A program made the position numbers and the translations under genes. The notes under the pieces are model-generated. The model saw nothing but the letters and a program-made list of their open reading frames with translations, was not told the DNA's origin and searched no databases. Positions 26,116 to 34,693 of a stretch of DNA of 64,000 nt are shown piece after piece. The stretch comes from CAYTPI01 sp964439625. GTDB lineage: Bacteria; Chloroflexota; Anaerolineae; Aggregatilineales; UBA3940. Numbering within the stretch: the stretch's first letter is position 1; each line of letters begins with the position of its first letter. The stretch lies in NCBI GenBank assembly GCA_964439625.1, contig CAYTPI010000012.1, forward strand, positions 62,001 through 126,000, read 5' to 3'.

Positions 26116-27782
26116 CGCTCCGCCAGCAGCTTGTCGCGGTTGGCTGCCCGCGCTACTTTGCCGCTGCTCGTTTTGATCAACCAGCCGCGTTCCACCAGCT
26201 TAATCGTCCTGACGGATACATCGCTGCCACCCGCAATCGTCCGGCGGATGTCGCCCATAATTCGTTTGTGTTCGTCTTTATGGTCGCTATTCACCTCTGC
26301 GACGATCACTACGTCTTCGGTGCCCGTCGTTTCATTGAAGATTCCGAATGCCGCTACTCGTCCGGCATGCACACCCTCGACGTTGCTGGCAAGTTCTTCC
26401 AGATCACGCGGGAAGATGTTCTTGCCCCCGACGATGATCAGGTCTTTGGTGCGACCCAACACGTAGAGTTCACCATCTGCTAAGTAGCCCGTATCACCCG
26501 TCAGGTACCAACCATCCTGGAAAGCTTCTTCGGTCTTATCTGGGCGCAAGTGATAGCCCGTGAACAAAAAATCCCCTTGGAGGATGATATTGCCGACGGT
26601 GCGCTCTGGGACAGCCACGAATTGATCGTCCACGATGCGAATACGCATCCCATCAATGGCTCGCCCAGATGACAGCAGCCGTTCAGCGTGAGCGCCGGGT
26701 TCGGTGATTTCCGCCTGCCCGGCTTGGCGCAGCGCTTTGCGATCCACAATATCGATGCGTGCGGCATCATTGACCGGGCTTTGCGTCGCGGCGTAGACGG
26801 CTTCGGCGAGACCGTAGCAGGTTGTCAATTGTTGGAGCGTCGTCCCAAAATCCGCGAAACGCTCGGCGAACTGCTCGTGGCTTTGTGGGTAGACGGGTTC
26901 CGAGCAGTTGATGTAGGCCCGCATGCTGCTGAGGTTCAGCCCGTCTAAGTGCTTATCACGGATTTTTTGCGCCATAAAGTTATAGGCAAAGTTTGGCAGC
27001 CAACAGAGCGTCCCGTTGTGCTCGGTGATGGCCCGCAACAGCATGACGGGGTCGCGTACCCAGTCAAACGGAGACATCAACACCAAGCGCGCTCCACTGA
27101 GGATCGTCATCAGGAAGGCCGCGATCAAGCCCATGTCATGGTAGAGCGGCAGCCAACTGACCACGACATCATCCTCGCGATAGTCAAGGGCTTTTCGGTA
27201 AGATGCCACCTGCGCCAGAATGGCCTGATGGCTTAGGGCAACGCCCTTCTGTAAGCCCGTCGTCCCTGATGAATGTTGCAACAGGGCGACGCCATCCGGC
27301 ATGACTTCCAGCGGCGTCAGTGATGGGGCTGTTCTAAGCAAGGTGGCTGCCGCTACTGTGCTGATCAAGCCAGGCTCGTCGGGCATCACCGCTTTGAGGT
27401 CGTCAACGGTGCGACTATCCGCCAGCAGCAAGCGCGGCTGTGTGAGATCAAGCAGCACTTGCATCGACTCGGCATAGCGTTTCGGGTCGAGCTTTTCGGT
27501 GGCAAACGGCAAAATCGACGGCACTGCGCCGATCAACATCGCCCCGAAGAACGACGCTGTCAAACTAACGAGATGCTGCTGCACCATCACGACAAAGTCA
27601 CCGGGCTGCACGCCTCCCGCTTGAAGCTGCTCACCGACGGTCCGCGCCGCATCGTAGAACTGCTGGCGCGTCAAGACGATGTCGGGTTGTTTGGGCGCGA
27701 TCACCCGCAGCAGTTCGCGCTTGGGTTGGGCCTCAGCGATGTGCTTCAGTTGGCTGGGGAGGGTCTCGGCCTGTGGAAACAT
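26112..27782 (-). CDS. Fatty acyl-AMP ligase-like adenylate-forming enzyme
   Basis: 556 residues from ATG 27782, two bases after the stop of the carrier-protein gene. Adenylation motifs: LLQHSSGTTGLQKGVALSH (A3), WLPLYHDMGLIAAF (FAAL-type), YLTGDTGYL (A7) and VLGRTKDLIIVGGKNIFPRD (A8). FAAL enzymes activate a fatty acid as acyl-AMP and load it on an acyl carrier protein instead of CoA, which fits the adjacent ACP gene. No PKS, NRPS or acyltransferase follows, so the product is unknown. The gene pair could feed lipid A-like, wax, olefin or lipopeptide pathways elsewhere in the genome. Confidence 0.9.
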   Translation of the reverse strand: MFPQAETLPSQLKHIAEAQPKRELLRVIAPKQPDIVLTRQQFYDAARTVGEQLQAGGVQPGDFVVMVQQHLVSLTASFFGAMLIGAVPSILPFATEKLDPKRYAESMQVLLDLTQPRLLLADSRTVDDLKAVMPDEPGLISTVAAATLLRTAPSLTPLEVMPDGVALLQHSSGTTGLQKGVALSHQAILAQVASYRKALDYREDDVVVSWLPLYHDMGLIAAFLMTILSGARLVLMSPFDWVRDPVMLLRAITEHNGTLCWLPNFAYNFMAQKIRDKHLDGLNLSSMRAYINCSEPVYPQSHEQFAERFADFGTTLQQLTTCYGLAEAVYAATQSPVNDAARIDIVDRKALRQAGQAEITEPGAHAERLLSSGRAIDGMRIRIVDDQFVAVPERTVGNIILQGDFLFTGYHLRPDKTEEAFQDGWYLTGDTGYLADGELYVLGRTKDLIIVGGKNIFPRDLEELASNVEGVHAGRVAAFGIFNETTGTEDVVIVAEVNSDHKDEHKRIMGDIRRTIAGGSDVSVRTIKLVERGWLIKTSSGKVARAANRDKLLAER

Positions 27783-27784
27783 CG

Positions 27785-28042
27785 TTACTGAGCACGCTCC
27801 ATGATGTACGCCGCGATCATATCGATTGTGTCGAACAGGTTTGCGTTTAGGTCACTGTTGTCCACCTCGATGTCGAACTCACCCTCGATGAAGGTTGCCA
27901 GCTCGACCAAACTGAATGAATCTACCAGGCCGCTGGAGATCAAAGGTTCGTCCAGTTCCAGCTCGTAACTGTCATCTTCGATGATGTCTTCAATGAAGTA
28001 AGTCCGCAGCATTTCTTTGAGTTTTTGTGCATCGAGTGCCAT
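27785..28042 (-). CDS. Acyl carrier protein partner of the acyl-AMP ligase
   Basis: 85 residues. The phosphopantetheine site is LISSGLVDSFSLVELATFIE, where DSF replaces the classic DSL; the Ser is the attachment site. Acidic helix II and IV surfaces are present (EGEFDIEVDNSDL). It is encoded immediately upstream of the FAAL gene, with the two starts coupled, so it is likely the dedicated acceptor of the acyl group. Confidence 0.93.
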   Translation of the reverse strand: MALDAQKLKEMLRTYFIEDIIEDDSYELELDEPLISSGLVDSFSLVELATFIEGEFDIEVDNSDLNANLFDTIDMIAAYIMERAQ

Positions 28043-28336
28043 GTGTCAAATTGCCGTTTCTGCTAGGATAGTGAAAGCACTTCATCATACTAAAGAGCAA
28101 ATCAGCTTGGCAACTTAACTGTAGCCAATGATTAGGAGCGCAGAATGGGTTTAGGCACTTTCTCGGTCTGTGATGGTGGGGGTTCGGTTCAAGGCGCTTA
28201 AGGGCAACCTGATCATCTTTGACCAGCAGGCCGAGGAGGATACGCCGAACGCGAAGATATCGTATCGAGTGATTGTGTCTTGGCGCTATCTAGTGTAACG
28301 TCATGTTAGAAATTGATCCTCTAGGAGAAGTAATAG
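28043..28336. other. Gap with a possible 41-codon reading frame
   Basis: 294 bases between divergent genes. On the plus strand, ATG 28173 to TAA 28298 reads MVGVRFKALKGNLIIFDQQA and onward for 41 residues in protein-like composition. It has no ribosome site and could be a remnant. AGGAGAAG before the next gene (28337) is clear. Confidence 0.2.
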
Positions 28337-28882
28337 ATGGCAATGACCTACACTTACACGGCTCGCAGTGCGGATGACCCATCCCATATGGCGACCTTTA
28401 CGCTCTACCAAGAGCGCATGACTATTGACGTTGGCGGCACCTTTGAGAACATCGAACGGGCGGTGCAGGCCCGGTCGCAAGCCGCAGCAGCCAAAGCCAA
28501 CGGCAGCAGTTCGTCGCCGTTGGTGATACCGTCTTGGGTCAAACCGGCGGCGATTCGCTTGGCACAGCAGGGGGCCAAGCCTTTTAGTATTACCGATGTG
28601 GTCGTTGTGGCCTCGGATGGCGGCACCTTGAACGTGCGGACATGGGTGCGCGTCGGTGGGCTGCGCCTTGCCCCGTTAAACTTTCATTGGGATGAAGTCG
28701 ATAACCCGGATGCAGCGCTGGCTTTTGCCAGCGAACTGGCGCGCCGTCAACATACGGTAACGCAGCCGGGGCCATTCAGTGGTCCGCTCGATTACTGGGT
28801 GACTTGGGTGGTTGCCAGTATTGGCGTACTGATCGTTATCGCGGGGCAGCTTGCTAGCGACGACGACAAGCAAAAAGCGTAG
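28337..28882 (+). CDS. Hypothetical single-pass membrane protein
   Basis: 181 residues, with AGGAGAAG 9 bases upstream of ATG. The soluble N-terminal ~150 residues contain a strand-rich start (YTARSADDPSHMATFTLYQE) and a second strand-rich stretch (ITDVVVVASDGGTLNVRTWVRVG); a membrane helix (WVTWVVASIGVLIVIAGQL) lies near the C-terminus, tail DDDKQKA. No family recognised; it could present a soluble domain to the cytoplasm. It is the first gene of a plus-strand run (28337-31437) of small envelope proteins. Confidence 0.7.
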   Translation: MAMTYTYTARSADDPSHMATFTLYQERMTIDVGGTFENIERAVQARSQAAAAKANGSSSSPLVIPSWVKPAAIRLAQQGAKPFSITDVVVVASDGGTLNVRTWVRVGGLRLAPLNFHWDEVDNPDAALAFASELARRQHTVTQPGPFSGPLDYWVTWVVASIGVLIVIAGQLASDDDKQKA

Positions 28883-28892
28883 GCCACACCGC

Positions 28893-29441
28893 ATGACGAT
28901 TCGATTTGATCGACGATCGTTGTTGCGATCCGTTGGCCTTAGCGTGCTCATTTACCTGGCTTTATTCCTATCGTCGATTTTGGCGCAGGCTGTGGCTGGG
29001 TACCCACCGGGCAGCGCGCCTAATATTTCGACGTACCCGGCTTGGCTCCGAACCTATACCAGCGTCTACACCTGCTCAACCTATCTAATGATGGCGGGTT
29101 ACGGGGCACTGTATGCATACAGCGCCCGTGCCAATGATCCAGAAGCCTCATCAAGCTTTTTGACGATGGGTGGGGCCATGACGGCAGCTTTGGTTTATGT
29201 GTGCATGCTGTTGATCGGTGGTACATATTTGGCGTTTTCGGCACAAGCGTATCTGGGGCAATTTCAACAGGCATTCATCGCAGCCGGGGTTGATCCATCC
29301 ACTGTTTTGGATGGTCAGTTTCTACTGACGCTGGCCTGCATTTTGCCAGTCGGCTTGACGCTGGTAACGGCAGTCTGTGGGGCACTGGGCGCAACCGGAG
29401 CGGCGATTACTGCGAGAGTTTACCAAACCAGACATAACTGA
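28893..29441 (+). CDS. Hypothetical four-helix membrane protein, paralogue 1
   Basis: 182 residues from ATG 28893, ten bases after the preceding stop; a longer frame from 28851 overlaps that gene and is unlikely. About four membrane segments (LSVLIYLALFLSSILAQAV; YLMMAGYGALYAYSA; MTAALVYVCMLLIGGTY; LVTAVCGALGATGAAITA). The first segment with LAQAVAG and the Tyr/Cys-rich centre match the next gene (LLAQVPAG, FSCVSSCVLILVYMAGG), so they are paralogues of equal length. Function unknown. Confidence 0.7.
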   Translation: MTIRFDRRSLLRSVGLSVLIYLALFLSSILAQAVAGYPPGSAPNISTYPAWLRTYTSVYTCSTYLMMAGYGALYAYSARANDPEASSSFLTMGGAMTAALVYVCMLLIGGTYLAFSAQAYLGQFQQAFIAAGVDPSTVLDGQFLLTLACILPVGLTLVTAVCGALGATGAAITARVYQTRHN

Positions 29442-29488
29442 AGCGACTGAGTAATACATACATTGATCAAGTGAGAGAGGGTTCGAAA

Positions 29489-30037
29489 ATGGGGTTGCAG
29501 TTACCTGCTGTTCTAAAAGCGACTGGTGTCGGTATTGGTCTTTACATCCTGATATTTGCTTGCACACTTTTGGCTCAGGTTCCGGCAGGTATTCCGCTGG
29601 GGACGCTGCCGACAGGGCCGACATCGGGCTGGTATCAGTTGTTTTCGTGTGTCTCAAGCTGCGTGTTGATCTTGGTCTACATGGCAGGTGGTATATTATA
29701 TGCGGCCTTTGCCCGCCAAGGTGAGGCATCTGTTTCCACAGGGCAGTTAGTGATTGGTGGCGTTGTTACCGCGTTTGGCATCTGGGTCGTTTCGATCTGC
29801 CTGAGTATCGTCAACTTCGCCCTGATTTGGAACGATCTCGTCTTCCTGCTCGAACGTGAACTGGCTTTAGCTGGCATACCCAGCCTTGAAGGGATTGTGC
29901 CGTTTTTGGTATTTGGCGGCTTGATCGGTTTGGTGATTGGCCTGGCACTTGTGGCGGCCTTTGGCGCAGCCGGCGGTGCCATCGGCGGGGCCCTTTTCAA
30001 ACAGGATGATGGAACCGTTGCAGCGCCTGCCAGCTAA
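29489..30037 (+). CDS. Hypothetical four-helix membrane protein, paralogue 2
   Basis: 182 residues from ATG 29489, with GAGAGAGGG about 7 bases upstream; the GTG at 29471 would only add six residues. Same layout as the preceding gene: start VGIGLYILIFACTLLAQVPAG, central YMAGGILYAAFARQGE, and end LVIGLALVAAFGAAGGAIGG. The pair probably forms an oligomer or stands as a duplicated membrane component. Its end overlaps the start of the following lipoprotein gene by about 30 bases. Confidence 0.7.
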   Translation: MGLQLPAVLKATGVGIGLYILIFACTLLAQVPAGIPLGTLPTGPTSGWYQLFSCVSSCVLILVYMAGGILYAAFARQGEASVSTGQLVIGGVVTAFGIWVVSICLSIVNFALIWNDLVFLLERELALAGIPSLEGIVPFLVFGGLIGLVIGLALVAAFGAAGGAIGGALFKQDDGTVAAPAS

Positions 30038-30521
30038 ACTAGGGTGGTTGATTGGTTTTGCGGGTGTGCTGTTGATCGTTGGCTGTACACCACCGGGGTC
30101 AACTCGGCGCAACCCGGCGGTGGGCTCAGTCGCGGCGGATGACATCACAATTTCAGTCAATAGTGTCTTACGTCCTGCTACTGATCAGGTCGTGGAAGCC
30201 AGCCTGTTTAATGTGCGCCCCGAAGCCGATCAGGAATATGTGCGCGTCGTGGTCTCCCTCTCGTGTGCTAGCCCCTTCGATACGCTCTGCCGCATCGGGT
30301 TAGAGGATGATTTTGCGCTGGTTGACCAGCGCGGCAACGCTTATGAGGCGAAGTTTTTGTTGATTGGTGTGCCTGGCGCTATCGAGACCGGTACGTGGGT
30401 CAGTGGGACGGTCAAAGAGGGCGCGTTGTTCTTCATCGTTGATGTTGACGCGGACGATCTGGTACTGCGCTACGAAGCAGACTTCATCAATGAGGAGTTT
30501 GTCTACTTGACACTACCTTAA
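30006..30521 (+). CDS. Hypothetical lipoprotein
   Basis: About 171 residues, starting at ATG 30006 (or 30009). The lipobox is GVLLIVGCTPPG, so the mature protein begins at a Cys and is tethered on the outer face of the membrane. The mature part (ITISVNSVLRPATD, EYVRVVVSLSCA, FALVDQRGNAYEAKF, VDADDLVLRYEADF) is a beta-rich module resembling DUF4352-type domains found on lipoproteins of Gram-positives and Chloroflexota. Two Cys in FDTLC and SLSC may form a disulfide. It follows two membrane proteins in one unit, suggesting a joint envelope role. Confidence 0.78.
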   Translation: MMEPLQRLPAKLGWLIGFAGVLLIVGCTPPGSTRRNPAVGSVAADDITISVNSVLRPATDQVVEASLFNVRPEADQEYVRVVVSLSCASPFDTLCRIGLEDDFALVDQRGNAYEAKFLLIGVPGAIETGTWVSGTVKEGALFFIVDVDADDLVLRYEADFINEEFVYLTLP

Positions 30522-30633
30522 CTCGTATACACTTTTGCTTGCCTCACTTAGCTGATGAGGTTACTCTATCGGCATGGTCTATTTTGGCTGACCGTGCATA
30601 AAGCAATGATGAAATTATATAGGGACAAAAGCA

Positions 30634-31437
30634 ATGTCTGAAGGGACATCAAAGAAAGACCCGAACTTGCCCGAAGCCGATGCACAAGGGGTGGTCGAGG
30701 AGCCACAGCCAGACAGCCGCTTGGTCTACTCCGACGGCGATATGCTGGTGATCAGTCGGGTGCTGGTGACCAATGTATTGGTCGGTCTTGTCTGTTTGGT
30801 GCTCGGTGCTGCGGGTGGTGCGTTTATCGGTGCGAACTTCCTCGCCCCTGAACCTGAGCCGGTCGTTATTCAGCCGCAGCCCCAACAGCAACAGGCCGCC
30901 CAACCGACTCCGGCGCCAGCACGCCTGGAGAACGTCTCTGTTGACGATGACCCCGGCTTTGGCTCTCCTAATGCGCCGGTGACCATCGTTGAATTCAGCG
31001 ACTTCCGTTGTGGCTTCTGTCGTCGTTTCCACGAAGAAACTTACGCGCAAATCATCGAGGATTACGGCGACCAAATCTATTTTGTTTACCGGGATTTTCC
31101 AGTGGTCGGCGGGCAGGCTTCTGCTGAAGCAGGCACCTGTGCCTACGAGCAGGATATTTTCTGGGAGTTCCACGATGCCCTATTTTCCGCATCGATTGGG
31201 CAGAGTGATGCTGAATTCATTGGTGTTGCGGAAGAGATCGGTGCAGATACCGAGGCATTCGCCAACTGCCTCGAAGAAGGCCGCTCGGAAGAAGTCGCCA
31301 ATGACCTCGCGGACGGTCGCGAATATGGTGTTACGGGTACACCAACCTTTTTCATCAATGGAATGCGCTTGGTCGGTGCGCAGCCTTACGCTGCTTTCCA
31401 GCAGATCATCGATCAAGAGCTTGAGGCCGGCGGCTAG
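30634..31437 (+). CDS. Membrane-anchored DsbA-family thiol oxidoreductase
   Basis: 267 residues. After a basic/acidic front there is a membrane segment (VLVTNVLVGLVCLVLGAAGGAF), a Pro/Gln linker and a Thioredoxin_4/DsbA-like domain from ~115. Active site DFRCGFCRRFHEE (CxxC) and cis-Pro segment VTGTPTFFINGMRL are both intact. Extra cysteines occur in GTCAYEQ and FANCLEEG. The domain faces outside the membrane and should catalyse disulfide formation or isomerisation. Contrast with the FNT-fused relative at 53.3 kb, which lacks both cysteines. Confidence 0.92.
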   Translation: MSEGTSKKDPNLPEADAQGVVEEPQPDSRLVYSDGDMLVISRVLVTNVLVGLVCLVLGAAGGAFIGANFLAPEPEPVVIQPQPQQQQAAQPTPAPARLENVSVDDDPGFGSPNAPVTIVEFSDFRCGFCRRFHEETYAQIIEDYGDQIYFVYRDFPVVGGQASAEAGTCAYEQDIFWEFHDALFSASIGQSDAEFIGVAEEIGADTEAFANCLEEGRSEEVANDLADGREYGVTGTPTFFINGMRLVGAQPYAAFQQIIDQELEAGG

Positions 31438-31450
31438 TCTTTCTTAAGGC

Positions 31451-31480
31451 TGTAGCGTAGGAGAGGAGCTTTAGCTCCTC
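31451..31480 (+). repeat. Short element: TGTAGCGTAG plus hairpin, copy 1
   Basis: TGTAGCGTAG (31451-31460) is followed by a perfect 7-base stem GAGGAGC-TTTA-GCTCCTC (31463-31480). The same 10-mer, also just after a stop codon and also followed by a hairpin, occurs at 58191. Possibly part of a dispersed palindromic repeat family in this genome. Confidence 0.4.
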
Positions 31481-31557
31481 CCGGTTAGCTATTCGTTCTC
31501 CGATAATCAACCACTTAGGTGCCTGTGACAATTGAAGGGACACGGTACACTTATTGT

Positions 31558-33297
31558 ATGGGCACTGAAACGGCACCCCACCACACAGATCGCGACGGTC
31601 AGTTCGCCAACCGCATGATTGTTGGGGGCATTTTGTTACTGCTCCTGCCCGTCTCCATCGTGATTATCGTCTTCAGCTATCTGAGCATACCGCTGCTGAG
31701 CCAATTGCTGCCGCGTGGCTACCAACCGATTGCACCTGCTCGGTTTGATGAAGCCTTAGTGCTGATCACGTCTTTTCAGGGCGAAGGCACTGACGCCGCC
31801 GAGGCGCTTGATGAGCAGTTCGCAGACGCATTGACCGACATTCCCTATTACAGTACGGGGCTGCGGGTCGGACGTCTCTTAGAAATGCCGACCTCCCATA
31901 CGGAGGCGTCAGCGCTAGCGGATGAGTATAACGCCCGCGTTGTGGTTTGGGGTGATGTCACCGGGCGAGATGTTCGTGTGAACCTGACGCTGGGTTTTCC
32001 CGTAGCTCTTATTGAACCTGAGCAAGTGTCCTTTCTGATAGAGGATGCCGACAGCGAAGCCTTCGAGCAGCTCGTCATGCTGATCATGACGCAGCTTGAA
32101 CTGCGCAATGCCCAAGCTGCTTACAGTGAGTATATCAGTGTGACGGAGTGGTCCAACCGTATGCCAACAGACTCCAGCTTGCGATTAGACCCGGTGATTG
32201 TCGCGTTTTATCAGGCGGAGGCCGAGCGCATCAGCAGCAATGAGGTCGCCGCCCGGCGCATTATTGCTGACGCCCTTGAAGCATATGGCGATGCCCCCCT
32301 GCTGCTGTTGGAGCAAGCCATTCTACTGCGGAACCAAGCGCGCTTCGACGAGGCGCTTGAACGCACCGACCAAGTGCTGGCGCGTGATGACTCAATCAAT
32401 GGGGCTTACCAACTGCGCGCAGATATTTATCTGCTAGAGGGAGAGACAAACGCTGCCCTCGATGATCTGAGTAAAGCCCTTGAAAACGACCCCGACAACC
32501 CCTTAATTCTTAGAACACGTGCCGAGGCGTTTCGTGCTCTCGAAGATTATAATGCCGCCATCAGTGACTATGAAACGCAGCGCGACTTACAGCCAAACAG
32601 TGTCGAGCCGCTGTTGGCACTCGCTGAGATAGCTCGGGTACAAGGTCAGCTTGAGCAAGCCCTAGATTTCTATGACCAAGCCAGCGACCTGACCGAAAGA
32701 AACGGTCAGGCTTATCTGTATGATTCTGATATTTTGCCCGCTCAAGCAGACATCCTAATCGAGATGGAAGACTATGAAACAGCGCTTGTGGAATACGATC
32801 AGCGTTTGAAAGACAACCCATCGGACATTTGGCTGATCAGCGGTAAGGGAATTGTGCTCTGGGAGAGCGGCGATCAGGCTGCCGCTCGGTATTTTTGGGA
32901 GCAGAACATCACGAACTTCTCTTATGATCGGGCTATTGGGTTCAACAGCCTCGCGTGGGAATTGTATCTGCGGGGTTACCCTGAGCCTGCTTTGCGCTAC
33001 GCCGAAGAAGCGGTTGATCTCGCCCCAACAGACCCTAACATCCTCCATACGCTGGGGGCTGTTTACCTTGAGCTTGAACGTTACACTGAAGCCCTTGACT
33101 TTTTCGAGCAGGCTTTGAGCGAAGGGCTGGTCTATGACCAGATTAACCGGGATATTGGTCATGCCCACTTCGGACTGGGGCAGTATAATCAGGCGATTGC
33201 CAACTACGAGCGTTATCTTGGTATTTTGCCTTTTGCCCAAGACAGCGCAGATGTGCTGGAGCGCTTGGAAACCGCCCGCGACCGGCTGGCTCAATAG
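31558..33297 (+). CDS. Membrane-anchored TPR-repeat protein
   Basis: 579 residues if started at ATG 31558; a GTG at 31519 would add 13. One membrane helix (MIVGGILLLLLPVSIVIIVF) is followed by a region with NARVVVWGDVTGRDVRVNLTL, and then at least seven TPR units from ~240 (QARFDEALERTDQVLARDD, GETNAALDDLSKALENDPD, GYPEPALRYAEEAVDLAP, GQYNQAIANYERYLGILP). TPRs usually build a binding scaffold. The domain before the repeats has the look of a mixed alpha/beta module also seen in large TPR proteins of Chloroflexota. Partner unknown. Confidence 0.85.
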   Translation: MGTETAPHHTDRDGQFANRMIVGGILLLLLPVSIVIIVFSYLSIPLLSQLLPRGYQPIAPARFDEALVLITSFQGEGTDAAEALDEQFADALTDIPYYSTGLRVGRLLEMPTSHTEASALADEYNARVVVWGDVTGRDVRVNLTLGFPVALIEPEQVSFLIEDADSEAFEQLVMLIMTQLELRNAQAAYSEYISVTEWSNRMPTDSSLRLDPVIVAFYQAEAERISSNEVAARRIIADALEAYGDAPLLLLEQAILLRNQARFDEALERTDQVLARDDSINGAYQLRADIYLLEGETNAALDDLSKALENDPDNPLILRTRAEAFRALEDYNAAISDYETQRDLQPNSVEPLLALAEIARVQGQLEQALDFYDQASDLTERNGQAYLYDSDILPAQADILIEMEDYETALVEYDQRLKDNPSDIWLISGKGIVLWESGDQAAARYFWEQNITNFSYDRAIGFNSLAWELYLRGYPEPALRYAEEAVDLAPTDPNILHTLGAVYLELERYTEALDFFEQALSEGLVYDQINRDIGHAHFGLGQYNQAIANYERYLGILPFAQDSADVLERLETARDRLAQ

Positions 33298-33424
33298 TTC
33301 GGGCACATCAGTGCAGGTGTTCTATTTGCTGAGCCCCTGCTTGCAGATGAGCTTAGTTTGAGCAACTTGGGGTAGTAACGGTATTATTATGCAACCATTC
33401 ACAAAGACATTTGAAGGATGTTCC

Positions 33425-33832
33425 ATGAGTGCAAATGCTGGATCATGGTTTTACAATGAACCAGAGGGACAAGCATACCTCATTTCAGAACGGCTGAACG
33501 GGACGTTTTGGCAGGCGCGGGTCTACGAAGTCTACTGGACGTGCTCGAAGGACACGGCCCCTTACGTTGCCGAGGGCATTCTACCCAGCGGCGACGCGAT
33601 CAAGCTGGAATGGGAAGCCGGCAAATGGTTGGCGATCACCGCGCCAGAAAGTGATCGGCTCGAAAAGATTATCGGGCTGATTGCCGAGCGTGTCTTGATG
33701 ATGGCACCGACTGTCACTTATGTTGAGGCTGATGGCAAGCGCGGCTATGAATGGCACCTCGCAGGTGGTCAAGAACGTTGGGGTAAAATTCAAGGCGTGG
33801 CCCGCTACTCACAGCTACAGCGCCTAAACTAG
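33425..33832 (+). CDS. Hypothetical protein, 135 aa
   Basis: Start ATG 33425 is preceded by AAGGA with 7-base spacing; an upstream ATG at 33389 lacks one. Strand-rich, with aromatic residues (SWFYNEPEGQAYLI, VYEVYWTCSKDTAPYVAEG) and a C-terminal stretch PTVTYVEADGKRGYEWHL. No signal peptide. No family recognised. Terminator hairpin follows at 33881. Confidence 0.7.
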   Translation: MSANAGSWFYNEPEGQAYLISERLNGTFWQARVYEVYWTCSKDTAPYVAEGILPSGDAIKLEWEAGKWLAITAPESDRLEKIIGLIAERVLMMAPTVTYVEADGKRGYEWHLAGGQERWGKIQGVARYSQLQRLN

Positions 33833-33880
33833 CCTGATCAATTGATTGTAAATACGCTGTTCAATTCAGTCACTGCTACG

Positions 33881-33908
33881 CCCCTGAACAAGGTTCAGGG
33901 GTTGTTAG
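33881..33908 (+). terminator. Rho-independent terminator
   Basis: CCCCTGAAC (33881-33889) and GTTCAGGGG (33893-33901) form a perfect 9-base stem with a 3-base loop, followed by TTGTT. Confidence 0.65.
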
Positions 33909-33980
33909 CCGTTGGTATCTGCCACGCATCAAGCAACGTTCAGCGACTCCTTAGATGTTCACACATGAGAACAGGTCACT

Positions 33981-34601
33981 ATGATCAACCTTGAGCGTGA
34001 TTTGCGGATCGTCGAGTCGATGTCCATGCAGATCAAGCGGTATGTGTTAAGTAATACGTTGTACTGGTCATTATCGGAAGTTGGGCGGCGTGGGAGTTAC
34101 ATGCTGCCGAAGGGCACCATTGGCGATATGCTGCTGCGTACCCACCAGTTGCGCATGCTTGAAGAGACCTTGTCAGCAGACCAAGTCTACCGCCTGCGGA
34201 CGGCTCAAGCCAATGCGGAGATGCAGCTTGACAGGTGGATTGTGCAAACTGAGCAAAAGGTTGTGCGTGAAGCTAAGGCTCGCATTACGGCGTGGTTGGC
34301 CTACTTAGAGGAGATCGACGCGAACCCAAAGGGTTACTATGCTGAATACCCGACTCAAGTGCGCAACCGGACGATCCTCAGCTTTCTGATCACGTATGCG
34401 GGTAAGGCCGCGCACGGCAGCGGACTCTACCGGTTGATGGGCCATGCTGACCGCCGTCTGCGCGGCCTCACTGTGGAAAACCCATTTGTGTGGGATGCAG
34501 GCCTAGAGCCCGCCTACCCAGAAGACGTTTACTGGTGGTTGTATACCATGCCAGACCTTGAGCGCAAGCCTGACCCATATCAGCGTAATTCGCGCAGGTA
34601 A
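33981..34601 (+). CDS. Hypothetical protein of 206 aa, helical
   Basis: Starts ATG 33981 after AACAGGTCACT. Long helical stretches (LERDLRIVESMSMQIKRYVL, DQVYRLRTAQANAEMQLDRW, KVVREAKARITAWLAYLEEI) and then a region rich in aromatic residues (YYAEYPTQVRNRTIL, PFVWDAGLEPAYPEDVYWWL) near the C-terminus. No membrane helix. I recognise no domain. Its end lies 90 bases before the mannosyltransferase gene, on the same strand. Confidence 0.7.
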   Translation: MINLERDLRIVESMSMQIKRYVLSNTLYWSLSEVGRRGSYMLPKGTIGDMLLRTHQLRMLEETLSADQVYRLRTAQANAEMQLDRWIVQTEQKVVREAKARITAWLAYLEEIDANPKGYYAEYPTQVRNRTILSFLITYAGKAAHGSGLYRLMGHADRRLRGLTVENPFVWDAGLEPAYPEDVYWWLYTMPDLERKPDPYQRNSRR

Positions 34602-34693
34602 GAGTGCAGTTGCAAAACCGTAACGTGATCTTTAGTGCTTTTGCTTGCGGCTCAAAACCACCCTTAGATACACTGCCAATTAGAATCAGTACT

